A stretch of 64,000 nt of DNA. Origin: Combretum micranthum. Taxonomy: Eukaryota > Streptophyta > Magnoliopsida > Myrtales > Combretaceae. Below, piece by piece: positions 1 to 11,664 of the stretch. The notes beneath the pieces were generated by a model. It was not told the origin of the DNA, made no database searches, and saw only the letters and a program-made list of their open reading frames with translations. Every line of letters starts with the position of its first letter. The stretch's first letter is position 1. The stretch lies in NCBI GenBank assembly GCA_024138025.1, contig JAMXBD010004267.1, forward strand, positions 1-64,000, read 5' to 3'. The translations under genes and the position numbers were made by a program.

Positions 1-2449
1 TTTTTATTTAAGAAATGAAAGGATTCCTAGGATAGGATATGTAAGGAATGGATTTTCATAAGCTAGATCGATTTTATCAAAAGATATGACCAAAAATAAA
101 TTTTTTAAATTCGGATCCAACCAAGACCATTTTTAAAACCATTTATCAACTCCAAAAACTGATGTTTTAGTGAAAATGAAGGGTATAGGTAATAAGTATC
201 ATTAAGTAGTGATTTTTATAAGTTGAAATAAGTTTTGATGAGATTAAAGTGTAAAACAAGAAGTAGAATCAAGATGGAAAATTTTGAGTTAGTAATCAAT
301 TCGTGAAATTGTTTAATTTGAATGAAGGCCAAGACACCTATTATCCAAGCTCAAAATGAAAGTTTTATGTAATGAATGGAGTCCCTTAAGTAATGGTACC
401 ATAAAGTCTTAAATTTTAATGCATTAGCATGTTTTTCCTAAAGGAATCATTCAAAAGGTGGATTTCCTAAAATTCGGACTTGAGTAAATTCATATTGGAA
501 AACATATTTGCAAAGTGTAAAATGCAATTTTTGTGTAAGAATGAAGTCCTTAGTGGTTATGTATGATTCAGCCCTAATTTTCTAAATATCAAATGATTTT
601 TACTTGAAGGAATCACTCAAAAATATTTTTATAAAATTGGATTTTGGAATCACCTACTTGAAAACATGTTTACAAAGTGTAAAAATGAAAATTTTTATGT
701 AGAAATGAAGGTCATAAGTAATATTATAATGAAGATCAATTTTTACAAAAAAATATTATATTTTCTTAAGTAATAAATCAAAACAAATGGAAATGATCAA
801 AGTTAGAAAACTAGATTTTTCATAAGTAGTTGTTATTATGGTCTTGCAAAATATAAAAGTTATAAATTCCTTTTAGCAAAATCATCAAGGTCATGCATAC
901 ATTAAGCTCATCTCATGTCATTCATTTTAGGAAATCACTTCATTACATGTATAGCTAATTTCTATATATGAAACATTACAAACATTTACAAAACTATTTT
1001 TCGGAATCGAAAACCGTTACTGATCAGATCCGATCCCCCTGCTCCAAGACCTAAATGTTTTCAAAACTTGAAAATAATATTAGAAATAGATAGATTTTTC
1101 GAAGTAGATAGAAATCGATATATGATTTGCGAGATTCCGAGTTAAAATGACCAAGTTATGGCCGTTTTAAGTTGGAATTCCCGATTAGGACGAGAATTAC
1201 GAATTTGATAGTTCATATAAAATCGTTTAGATTATTTTGAGTTGAAATACTTATTAGAGTATTTCTTCCTTTTTAGGTGATCCCAAAATCGATGATTCCC
1301 TACCACCGAATTACTATTACTAAAAGACCGGTGATCCAATAGCTAAGTGAGTCTTCTTCTTATTTTGTTACCTTGTTTGTGCTTGTAGCTAGTTGCATTA
1401 GAATTATAGGAACAAGATAAAAATTGATATGAATGGGGATGGGATATATGATGAGACTGTGATGAATGTATGTCAAGGAATACTAAAGCATATCGAAACC
1501 ATGATTCGATTAGATAACTGTACTGTTCATATTAATTCTGTTATGTGTATGATATTGGTTGGTCACTCTAAAGAATGTATGAATATTTTGACCTAAGCAA
1601 AAATTTAAATTGGTCATGCATCGCATCGGACATATTGCATTTGGTAGCGTGCTACTCCTACGCAGGTCAATCGGTATGGTCCAAGGACTCGTTTGGATAA
1701 TGAGACCCGGTATCAAAGCTCATTCATAAGAAACTAAGGCGCAACGGGGATGCATTCCATGTGTGAGCCTAGCCGAGTCAAGTGCTATGAGCCGAGGGCT
1801 TGGGGACTAGCAGCGGTCGTGTAGACTTCAATACCATCCCTAACCCAAGATACGGAGGGCGTAAATCCGTTCTGTGTGTGGGTTCCGGATACCCATACAT
1901 AATTGTTTGCTCATGTGTTTGTTCATGCATAGCATATGGTTGATTATAACATGCTTGTTATGGTACGAAATTAAGGGAATTCTCACTAAGCTAGTGTAGC
2001 TTATACCCCAATAGTTGTTTAAATGAACAGGTTATCTCAAGATACTAAGTGGGAACCGAGATGGTTGGAGCCGAACATGACCTCAGGATTTCGACAATGA
2101 ATAAGAATGTTTGAAGTTATCAGCTAGATTTTTATGATTTGTCTTGTATATTTTATGTAGGGAAGTCTGTGGACGAATGTAATTGGAGTTGAATAATTTT
2201 TATTTTGAAGTGTAGTGATTCGTATATGAAGTGTAGTGATTTGTATCTGAAGTATAGCAAATTGTATTTCCTTTACATTGTTACTCAAATTGTATCAACA
2301 TAAAATGTATCACTCTGATGTGTCTCCTCCATGTGTTAGACGCCTTGTACATAGTATGGAAGCCTTCACGTGACTTGGGTGGTCATTCTTAGGCTTTAAT
2401 ATTGTGTACAGCGGACTGCCACATTTAGGGTACTCTTCTAGGCGTGACA
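1..2449 (+). mobile_element. Family B LTR, 3' part (B3), left side outside window
   Basis: This is the 3' two thirds of a long gypsy-type LTR. It aligns by eye with the B LTRs at 22314-26742 and 39729-44134. Shared blocks include the 'taaaatgaccaagttatgg' segment near 1143, 'gagggcgtaaat' near 1855, the 'ctcactaagctagtg' block near 1982 and the end 'gggtactcttctaggcg' followed by TGACA at 2449. No primer-binding site follows the end, so it is a solo or 3' LTR. It sits inside a reverse family A LTR that resumes at 2450. No protein gene is visible here. Confidence 0.8.
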
Positions 2450-4800
2450 GCTAGTGTCATAAACTTGATATTTATCAAGCTTTGGTAGTGAGTAATACTA
2501 ATTTTATGTTATTTTATACTAAACTCACTATAGAAAATTATATTTATTTATTATTACTTAGTGTCGTCGTGTTTCTTTTAATTAATCTCGTATAATTATT
2601 TTGTTATTTTTAGAAGTCACATTCTTCATAAATTTAGCTTATTTCGATTTCCATTCTTACCTGTTTTATCTATTTAAAACAAATATTTGATTAGTTATAA
2701 CTTTTATTAACACTTAATATTTTCTTTAATTCTAGGGCTTTAGAATTATTAATCAAAATATTCTAAGTATTTGTATTTACTTATTTACTTAATAAATTTT
2801 ATTATCATATGTATAATATCTTCAATAGTCTTATGATATGTATATGTATATAAATTCTGTTTATTTCAAAACAAACTTTCGTAGAAAAATTATAGGTGTA
2901 CGCCGGCTCAAAGCCACCGACTTTGAAACCTAGGTGCTGGTGTTGATTGGGTTTTGCATAATATTTCATATTAGCTGCACCGGCTTTGAAAGCTGTCGGC
3001 TTTCAACGTACGCCAGTCCTACGCCGCCGGTGTATAATTCCCAGATATCCGACTTTCCTTTGTTTTTACGTGAAAATAATTTTACGTAGCTTCTGTTCAG
3101 TGTAAGCCGTCTCTACGCTACCGGCCTATCCTTGTAAGCTGCTGGCGTTGAACGACTACACTGCCGGCTTATGGACAGTGTTAGTACTATTCATCATCTT
3201 CTTCGATGATCCGATTCATATTTGTTAAATTTTCCACGTTAAAAACATTACTAAACTGTTCCTAAGTGTTTATATATGGACGTAAAACAACTCTTAACAC
3301 TTCTTCAAACATATATACTTAGATCTCGATCTTACTAAAATATAGTTAGGGTTTCGGATTTTTACCTCGGTTGAGCCGATCCGATGGAATTCGAAGCTTG
3401 TATTTGTGTTGATTATGTTCCTATGATTATCAGAAGTCAGTTCTAATCCTTAGATTTAAAAGAAAACCATTTGAATTACTTCAACTTACCTTTGAACTCA
3501 TTTCCAAGGGTTTTTCATATTGTTTTTCTTTTGATCAGAACTTGAGTGTTTCGAATGGTTTGATTTCTGTTTTCAGTTGGTTTTAGTTACTATTTAGGAG
3601 TAAATTCGTTCTGGAAGGGTTGAGAAATAATGAAGGTTATTGTTTCTTCATTATGAGTTTTAAATGTATGTATATATAGAGAAAAGAAGGAGAAGGTTAC
3701 GGCTGCATCTTCCTCCGAATTTGCTTCGAATTTCCTTACATTTAGCTATGTTTGATCTGTTATTTTCATTGTCATTAATGAGAGGCTTATTTGGCAATAT
3801 TTGGTTGGTTATAGAGTTGATTTTTGTTGACTATTTTGCATTATTGGGGCAAAAATTTCGGCTCTCTCTCTTCCCTTGCAAACCAACCGAAATCTCCACT
3901 GAATGCAAATATATATATTAATTAATTAATTTAATTTAATTTTAGGATAGTTTAACAAGTTATACGAGTATAAATTAGCTAATATTTGAGAGTTTTTGTA
4001 TAAAAACATGTTTATAGGAGTATACAAAATACTTAAATTATCAAATAATACAATTTTAAGTTTTATGTGTACGTGGTTAATTATTCGTATAATTTTATCT
4101 CCCGCGATTAAAGTTTCCTAAACTCATTAGGTCAATTTTTATTTTAGGCTCCAATAGCTTAAAAAGACTCGAATTAGAACAATAGAGTAATTCGATTAGT
4201 TATTTGAAATTTTGATCTTGAGTTATACAACAGTTTATGTTTTTGTTGTGTATTTATAATCCTAACGGTTTATCTTTAGATTATCGTTTTTGTCTATAAA
4301 CATAGTTAATTAGTTTCTTGATATTACACCTGATATAGAGGTTAAACTGTATATATATCTTTAATTTTTAATACCTATCAAGAAATCTTATTAGTAGCTA
4401 TTAATACTACCTAGGGGTCTTGAATTTTAGGGTTTAAATCTAAGTCTAATCTCATTACTACTCATTATTCTAATCTCAAATCATTGTTAAGTTAAAAAAC
4501 AATTATTTAATTTCTATATTTATATTTTCTTATTTAAATCTATTCGTAAAACAAGTTTCGGGTTTGAGATTTAGACTTTCTTTTAATCATATCTTGAATT
4601 ATCCATTCAAGACACGAAATCTCGTTTTTAGTATCAACTAGGGTTAAAGAAGTTCTATATTCGATTTCTAAATCCTTTATCTAACCAATTTCCAGGTATT
4701 GATCTATTCTTAGGTTTTTATTAGAATTTAAGTCTATTATCTAGTTCATACATTCTATTATAGAGTCGTGTACTAATGTGGAAAATTTCCGGGGTTTACA
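2450..4800 (-). mobile_element. Family A LTR, reverse orientation, partial
   Basis: Read on the minus strand, this begins at 4800 with TGTAAACCCCGGAAATTTTC and follows the 5' LTR of the complete element (5480-8880) block by block. It includes the TATA-rich stretch near 3670, the GC-rich 'ggcttaca' array at about 2898-3180 and the segment at about 2560-2640. The remaining ~1.2 kb of LTR lies to the left of the B LTR at 1-2449, outside the window. Bases next to its TG edge (4801 on) are family B sequence and not a polypurine tract, so it is a solo or 5' LTR. A small hairpin-like insert (TAGTGAGT at 2486-2493, ACTCACTA at 2523-2530) interrupts the alignment. Confidence 0.82.
2898..3180 (-). repeat. 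GC-rich degenerate repeat module of the A LTR (reverse copy)
   Basis: This is a run of short GC-rich words related to GCCGGCGGCTTACA in both orientations, embedded in very AT-rich LTR. It corresponds to 7087-7345 and 16758-17035 in the complete element. Word number and spacing differ between copies. Confidence 0.7.
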
Positions 4801-5479
4801 TTTTCTTTTAAACATTTCTAACAAAAACCTTTTCTTTTCAAGTTCCTTGTCTTATCCACATAAAGATCTACCAACTATCACATTTATATATACAAGACTA
4901 AATCTTTATGAGCATTAATGCATGAAAACACAAAATATCTATATGAACATGAATGTCAAGTGTGATATGAGTGTCTAAGTGCTAGATCTCTTCTTATAGT
5001 GCATGAAAAGGAGTTTAAGAGAATGAATATTATTTTTCATGCAAGATCTCTACTTTTATATGCATGAACATGATAATATTTCAACAAAAGCTCATCAAAC
5101 ACAAGATCTACTCTTGTGATGGCTTGATATTCATGTATTAGCATTTTCTATCCCTAGCACTTGCTCATGGGGAGAGAGAGTGTAAATGAGTACATATATT
5201 AAATAAATTAGGGTTTGTTACATTATAAAAAGAAGAAAATAAAACAATTTGAGATGGAAAAATGTTGGGGGGGGGGGGGGGGGGGGGGGGGGTGCGTCGG
5301 CCATCAAGAGTGAGAGAGAGAGGGAGTGATTTAATTTTATTTGAAATTGTAATTTATGTAATAAAATGTATTAAATGTAATAATTTAGTAAGAAATAAAA
5401 ATTTCTTGGAAAAGAAAATATAATGAGTAGTTGTAAGGATGTAAGACTAGGGCATGGGTAGTGTGTATTGTAGGTTGAA
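4801..5479 (-). mobile_element. Family B LTR fragment, reverse (B2, part 1)
   Basis: On the minus strand this matches the 5' half of B LTRs. Examples are the 'ttacatccttacaa' region followed by 'attttcttttcc', a pyrimidine-rich 'ctccctctctctctc' stretch, then 'gctagggat'; compare 40195-40715. It is separated from its continuation (18571-19013) by insertion of the complete A element. The target duplication TTGAA (5475-5479) is repeated at 18566-18570. No gene is seen. Confidence 0.75.
5267..5292 (+). repeat. Poly-G tract (26 G)
   Basis: An uninterrupted run of 26 guanines inside the reverse B2 LTR fragment, followed by a GA-rich stretch. It could be true slippage expansion, or an assembly or base-calling artefact. 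Confidence 0.95.
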
Positions 5480-6584
5480 TGTAAACCCCGGGAATTTTTC
5501 ACATTAGTATCCGACTTCATAATAAATGATATAAACTAGATAATAGATTTAGATTCTGAGTGAAGTTTAATAATAGATTAATATTTAGATTTTTGGATGA
5601 ATGAAAGATTTAGGAATCGAATAAAGAGATTCTTTAACCCTAGTTAATACCGAAAACGAGATCTTGTATCTTGAATAACTAATTCAAGATATGATCTAAA
5701 ATCTAAGATCCGAAAACCTAGTATACTAATAGATTTAAATAGAAAATGTGAATATAAAGATTAAATGATTGTTTTTTATCCCGATAATGATTCAAGACTA
5801 GAATAACGAGTAGTAATGAGTTTATATTTAGACTTAAACCCTAATTTTGAGATCCCTAGTTAAATTTAAAAGCTACTAATAAGAATTTATGTTCAGTATC
5901 AAAACTAGAGATATATATATATAGTTTCATCTCTATATTAAGTCCAATACTACATAAATGATTATTTATACTTCCAAACAGAAAACGATGATCCAAAAAT
6001 GAACCGTTAAGATTTTAAATACACAACGAAAATATAAACTGACAAATAACTCAAAATCTAAACTTCAAATAAATAATCGGATCACGCTTTTGTTCTAAAT
6101 CAAGTTTTCTTAAGCTATCGGAGCGTGAAACAAAAATTGACCCAATGAGCTTAAGAAATCCAAATCGTGGGAAATAAAATTATACGAATAATTAACTACG
6201 TATATATATACCCTAAATTTGCATTATTGGAAAATCTAAGTGTTTTGTATAACTTTATACTCATATTTTTGTACAAAAACTTCCAAATACTAGCTAATAT
6301 ATACCTGTGTAACCCGTATAATTAACTCAAAATTTAACTAAATAAATAAACTAATGTATATATGTGTTTTTCGGCCAAATTCGGTGCAAATTGTGGAGGA
6401 AGGAAGAGGAGCCGAAACTTGCTTCAATAATGCAATTTTAAGTCAACAAACTCAACTCCAACAACCTATCAAATAATGACAACTCATCCTAGTATTAAAT
6501 GCAATGAAAACAACTGCAAAATGAAGAGAAATTCGGAGGAAAATGAAGGAGAATAAGCAGCCGCAACCACTCCTTTTCTCTTCT

Positions 6585-6594
6585 ATATATATAT
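6585..6594 (+). promoter_or_regulatory. TATA-like box of the 5' LTR
   Basis: TATATATATA follows a pyrimidine-rich stretch and precedes an A/C-rich segment that looks like a plant transcription start region. The same arrangement is at 16259-16269 in the 3' LTR. If this is the promoter, R begins about 30 bases downstream and the GC-rich module is transcribed. The role is inferred. Confidence 0.5.
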
Positions 6595-7086
6595 GTAATT
6601 AAAGCCATTGATGAAGAACAAACAAACTCCACAACTTCTCAGCATCTTCCAGAACGAAATCACTTCCCAAACAACAATCAAACGAACTAGAAACGAAAAA
6701 CAAACAGATTATAAACCATAAACTCGGATCAAAGGAAATACCAGGCTAAAAACCCTCAAAAACGAGCTCAAAGGTAAGTGGACTTGGTTTAAAGGATTTC
6801 GTTCGAAGATATGATTTGTAACTGACTTAAAATCATCTTAGGAACTTATTAAACACAAATACAAGCTTCGGATTGCACTCAAGAGCTCCAACGTGGTAAA
6901 ATTTCAAAACCCTAGTTATGTTTCAAAGAATCGAAATCTATATTTATGTGTTTTTAAACGTGTTAAAAGTTGTTATATCCTTATATATGATGTATAAACT
7001 CTTAGAAGTAGTTTAAGTAAGTTTCTAACGTGTAAAAATCAAAGAAAAAGAATCGAACCGAGGAGGAAGATGATGAACAGTGCAAC

Positions 7087-7345
7087 GCTGCCTCAAGGCT
7101 GTCGGCCTTACATGGATAGGCCGGCGGCTTATAGGCGGCTTACACTCAAACAGAGGCTACGTAAAATAATTTTCACGTAAAATCAACGTAAGCCGGCTAC
7201 CTGGAGATCTACCGCGGCGTAGGGCCGGCGTACGTTGTAAGCTGGCAGCTTTCAACACCGGTGCTTTCGATAGAAATTTTTCTTCAAAATGATTTTACAC
7301 CGGCACCTGGGGATTTAGGCCGGCGGCCTTGAGCCGGCTTACAGC
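7087..7345 (+). repeat. GC-rich degenerate repeat module in the 5' LTR
   Basis: Many copies of words such as GGCGGCTTACA, GTAAGCCGGC and GCCGGC in both orientations make this ~260-bp segment far richer in GC than the rest of the LTR and able to fold. The matching region of the 3' LTR (16758-17035) has one more GGCGGCTTACA unit in a row, so unit number changes between the LTRs of one element. Confidence 0.7.
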
Positions 7346-8889
7346 TAAAATTTTCCAACGAAAGCTTTTCTGACCTAAACCATATATATATATATATATA
7401 ATATATCTACTAAGTATGTATATATGTTTGTTATTAAATATATATAGATAGTGACTTTAATAAATATTTAAGTCTATTTAGAATTAATATCTATTAACTT
7501 TTGAAACCCTAGAACTAAGAAAATATTTAGAGTAATTAGTCTAATATTTGTTTTAACAAGATAAAATATATAAGAATGGAAATTGAAATAAGTTAATTTC
7601 TGAGTAATATGACTTCTAAAAATAACCAAACAATTATGTGAGATAAATAGGAAAACAAGACATACTAAGTATTAATATCGAGTCTAGGACACAAGCACAT
7701 AGGAATTTAGCTAGATGTATTGATGAATATTTTTTTTAAATAGGTGAATTTGACTCATTAGAAGATCTACCAGTGGACTACTACGACTGAGTCGGTATGA
7801 GCAGGTGAGTAATTCAGTCATATTGTACTGGTTGTGATTGTAAATAGTCGAATATGTAATGCAAGATAACAAATGATGTTTGTTGAAAGTATGATATGAT
7901 CTGATTGTATGATTGCTAAAATATCTTTATACAAGCGATAACGCAATGGTTGGTGTTGTGCAGTAGTATAATGATGATTGTGTGTAATGTATGGTCACCT
8001 CGAAATTGATTAAGATTATGACTTAACAAAATAATATGGACATGCATTGCACGAATTGCATTATTGCATATATGGTTGTGACAGCCTGCTACGTATTAAT
8101 ATTTCGGATCTCTGTTTTTGCTTGGTTGATCCAATGTGTGAGTCTTCCAAGGTTCTCTTTGGTCTGGCGGTCCTATGAGGAACTAAAAGGCACCGAAGAA
8201 CGTCGCCCGTAGAATCGCTTTGAAATGATTAATACTTAGGGAGTTTCTAAGGGGATTGCAGGAGATGGTTTGGAAGCCACTATATTCAAAGTGATAACAT
8301 TAAAACGAGAAATCGTTGATTCTCCTGTGTACTTAGTCTCTCCTGGGCAGGTGGGTCATTGAGTTTTGTTCTTCAACCCATTAAAAAGAGGGCGTAAATC
8401 TTTTTCCTGTTTGGATTCTAGATCATCCAAACTTGTATCTGTGCATATGGTTGAGTGCTTGCATTGCATATGATTTGTTAATGACTTGTGTGATGTATGG
8501 TATGTCTGGTTATTCACTGAGCTGTGGTTTCGCTCATACTCCTACAGTCTTTTCAGGTTCACTTTACGTCCCTGGTTAGTTACATCCAGGAATATGGCTC
8601 CGGTAAGGGCTTTGAAGCTAGAAGTCTACAGATCTATTTTAGTTTGATGGTTATGTACTATTAGAGTAGATTATTTAGTTGTATACTTCAAAGAGATATA
8701 TGGTTTGTAATAGTTTGTAATGGTTATTCACTAAATCATTTCTCTCATATTTGTTATTTCTTATCAAGCAACTTAAAAGATCCTGTTGTTTTGAAAACCT
8801 GTCATTCTCTGAAGGTAATCTAGTGATAATATTCAAGTGTAACTTGTTTATTACTACTAGGGTACCCTCGGGGCGTGACAGAATTAAGT

Positions 8890-8901
8890 TGGTATCAGAG
8901 C
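8890..8901 (+). other. Primer-binding site (initiator tRNA-Met type)
   Basis: TGGTATCAGAGC lies 9 bases after the 5' LTR end. It is the usual complement of the 3' end of plant initiator tRNA-Met used by many plant LTR elements to prime minus-strand synthesis. Confidence 0.92.
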
Positions 8902-9058
8902 ATGGTTGCTAGAATAAGAAAGATGAATATGTGAAAGAATTGCATTTAGTGAATGTAGTAAATTAGATTTAGTTAGCATTCATTAGTAGTAGTTGGGTAG
9001 TCATGGGTAGAATTATACTGCACAACTAGGAATAAAGTATGTGTGATTATTATTAATC

Positions 9059-9916
9059 ATGCAAATTTTATTGTGTGTGCAGACTAATCCTGCTACGTGT
9101 CACATTAGATGGGAGATCTTTAGTATGCAGGAGGAGGAGACTTTGACAGACTACAGGCGCAGACTACGAGTTCTGGTAGAGGACTTGTATCTGAGCGGGA
9201 TTACTAAGACTTTGGATGAGATCCTCAGCACCTGGAAGCGAGGATTATTGCCTTTGTTTAAAGGCTGGTTATTCTTGATGGAGCGGGCTTTTCCAGATAA
9301 TGGATCAGCTATAGAGACGCTCTACAGATTTGAGAGGCTGATAGTGCAGAAAGGAGGTGGTCTGGAGATTGATAACATAGCATTTATAGTCTCATCCAGA
9401 TCAGAGAGACCAGAGCTCCCAGATTTTAGAGTCTGGGTAGATATTGGCAGAGGAGCAGTCTATGCTCATGATGTGAGGCAGGATCATGCCCGGGTCAGAG
9501 GTGATGCGGCCTATGATGATGATTTGATGCTTGCACGACTCAGCAGGTGCAGTCACTCTAGACGCATGTTGATGAGGAAACCGCCTATTATCCCTGAGAT
9601 AGCAGGTGAGTTCCAGCGTCCTGCTGCAGTACAGGATCGAGTAGTACAGGAGACAGTTCAGACTACTGTCCACATGAGGAGTATCACCACAGAGCTGTTA
9701 GATGAGAGAGAGGGTAAGAAAAGAAGGATTGAGGCAGAGAAGTATGTCTCAGATTATAATTATGCCAGATGGATTGGATCAGCACAGGGAGGATGGATCG
9801 AGAGTGATATTCCATCTAGAGCTGAGGGTGAGAGGCCAGCACCCAGAGGCATTAGGGTGATGGACACAGCCCTGACTTTAGCACCTCCAGGACGAGGGTG
9901 TGATGATAGAGATTGA
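9059..9916 (+). CDS. Extra ORF between 5' LTR and gag, unknown protein (285 aa)
   Basis: An uninterrupted 285-codon frame lies upstream of gag, in an element whose gag-pol is broken every few hundred bases. I do not recognise the protein. The first ~100 residues (ETLTDYRRRLRVLVEDL, a later WKRGLLP and a helical ERLIVQKGG stretch) resemble in pattern the helical core of retrotransposon Gag proteins; that is a weak inference. The middle is basic and arginine-rich. There is no zinc knuckle, signal peptide or membrane segment. A shift to another frame near 9890 would add an acidic tail (IEIDDSSSEGEDDYP) ending at 10001, so the true C-terminus may be there. An in-frame TGA lies 12 bases upstream of ATG 9059. 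A splice-acceptor-like TGTGTGCAG (~9082) suggests an alternative, spliced 5' end. Base composition is richer in GC than the surroundings. Confidence 0.6.
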   Translation: MQILLCVQTNPATCHIRWEIFSMQEEETLTDYRRRLRVLVEDLYLSGITKTLDEILSTWKRGLLPLFKGWLFLMERAFPDNGSAIETLYRFERLIVQKGGGLEIDNIAFIVSSRSERPELPDFRVWVDIGRGAVYAHDVRQDHARVRGDAAYDDDLMLARLSRCSHSRRMLMRKPPIIPEIAGEFQRPAAVQDRVVQETVQTTVHMRSITTELLDEREGKKRRIEAEKYVSDYNYARWIGSAQGGWIESDIPSRAEGERPAPRGIRVMDTALTLAPPGRGCDDRD

Positions 9917-10292
9917 TGATAGTAGTTCTGAGGGAGAGGATGATTACCCACGATTAGGCCCTCAGGAGAAGGGCAAGGGTCGTCTTCATCCCAGTCCCTG
10001 AGTTTGACTTGAGTATTATATGATGATGTGTATTATCTGTTATGATGACATTACAGGACGATATTAGTAGACTTTTGATGACTTATATATGTATCTTTTG
10101 ATGACTATGATAGGAAGCTAAGTTAGGGTAGTGCAATTTTTGGATATGTACATAATGCACTAACCATGAAAAGCTTTGATGTATTTTGGTTATGTATATA
10201 TATGTGTTGCATATATACATATGAATGATCTTGATGACTTTTGATAAGACGAGTTATGATCTGACTTAAGTAATATGTTTAATGTTAATAGA
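9917..10292 (+). other. Spacer between extra ORF and gag
   Basis: The first ~85 bases probably encode the frameshifted acidic tail of the upstream ORF (stop 9999-10001). The rest is AT-rich with no ORF. An acceptor-like TTAATAG lies just before the gag ATG at 10293, so gag might be reached by splicing; this is only a possibility. Confidence 0.4.
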
Positions 10293-11664
10293 ATGCCAAG
10301 GGGAAGAAATAAAAGTAGAAATGCCAGAATTTCTGGGGATCCACCAATAGATGCTCCTGCAGCACCTCAAAACCGAATTGAGGATGTTTTACAAAGTCTT
10401 CAACAACAAAATGTTTTGATTTTGCAAGCTTTGCAAAATATGCAAGCCACAAATGAGCACCACCTGTTGGAGCACCAGCAATGACTCCACCAAATCCTAG
10501 AAGGAATGAAAGGCATACTCCACCGGTTCAATTTCAGGAAAATGGACCAGTGAATCCAAATGAGTCTGCTGCTGAGGTACAAGGACCCCCTCGATATGAA
10601 CAGGAATTGCCACCACCACCACCTTTACGACCTCAGAGGAATTTGTTGCCGGAATTCATTAAGTGCAACAGATATTTTGAGGGAATACCGGGAAAGCCAG
10701 AGGAAGCTGAAGATTGGCTAGCTCAGATTGAGCGATCCCTTGATGTTTTCAAGTACCTGAAGCTTTGAAAGTATCTATGGAACTTATTTATTAAGGTTAA
10801 GAGCAAGGATATGGTGGAATTCGAAACAAAGAAGTTTGTCCCAACCAATTACTTGGGAAGTATTCAACGAGAATTTTTGAAGGAATATTTTCCAAGCAGC
10901 CTAAAAGCAAAGTATAGCACTGACCTGATGAATTTGACCCAAGGAGCTAAACCATTGATGAATATGACATGAGTTTAATCGGTTGTTGCAATTTGCTCCA
11001 GATGCTTATCGGGACAGTGATGAGCTTAAGAGACAGACTTTCATGGCTGGACTCGAACCTCATTTCCAAAGAAGACTTGCTGAATTTGAGATTGATAACT
11101 TTGCAGCTATGTTGGAAAAAGCTCGTATCATTGAACGGCAAGGAAGTATGAACTTGAGAGGTATAAAAAGAAGGAACTATGTTCGGGAAAAGAATGTATG
11201 ATGGTTCTACGCAAGTTCTGTGCCTAAGAAGGTTAAATTCTTCAAACCTTTCAATGTGAACAAAGGAGGAGTAATGGGAAGAATAATGTTACTTGTTGGA
11301 AATGTAAAGGTTCTCATTACCCAAGGTATTGTCCACAATTGCAGAACAAATGTTATTATTGTGGGGACAGTGGGCATATGATAAACGATTGTCCAAAGAG
11401 AAAAACTGCAACTTGCTTCATATGCAATAAAGTTGGGCACATATCACCCAATTGTCCACAGAAAGCAAGTGCAATACTGGATCTTCACAATCTAAAGGAG
11501 TGATGATGGAGCCTCAGGATCGAAAAATGGGAATGCTAACAAAGCCAGTGCGACGGCCAGAGTTTTGCATGTATGGAAGTCCTGTAGAGAATGTGGAGAT
11601 AGAGGAAGGAGATGAAGAAAATATTTGGGAGGAAGTTGATCCGAAGAATATGGACTCATTGCAG
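10293..11664 (+). pseudogene. gag: gag of the family A element, frameshifted
   Basis: Capsid/nucleocapsid gene of the gypsy element. The start ATG (10293) opens a basic, then Gln-rich segment (LQSLQQQN). The frame shifts near 10484, passes a Pro-rich part and reaches the gag core (ending FKYLKL near 10765). It is broken again between 10768 and about 10985, and resumes as a gag C-lobe with a DAYRDSDELKRQTFMAGLEP segment. Three zinc knuckles follow at 11294-11455: CX2CX3HX4C, CX2CX4HX4C and CX2CX4HX4C. Three knuckles are typical of plant chromovirus-like gag. An acidic tail ends at 11664, right at a GT donor-like site. Several single-base shifts make it non-functional as written. Confidence 0.88.

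Larger units (their letters stand above)
5480..8880 (+). repeat. 5' LTR of the family A element
   Basis: It begins TGTAAACCCCGGG and ends GGGCGTGACA directly before the primer site, and is 3401 bp long, which is long for this group. It is almost the same as 15181-18565; most differences are 1-3-base insertions or deletions. It holds a TATA-like stretch (6585-6594), a GC-rich repeat module (7087-7345) and a short conserved block near 8180-8210 (around 'ggcaccgaagaacgtcgcc') that recurs in C LTRs. No convincing protein gene is seen inside. Confidence 0.95.

Noticed and set aside
9401..9951. Minus-strand frames opposite the extra ORF
   Set aside because: Shadows of the plus-strand frame, shorter and without domain pattern.
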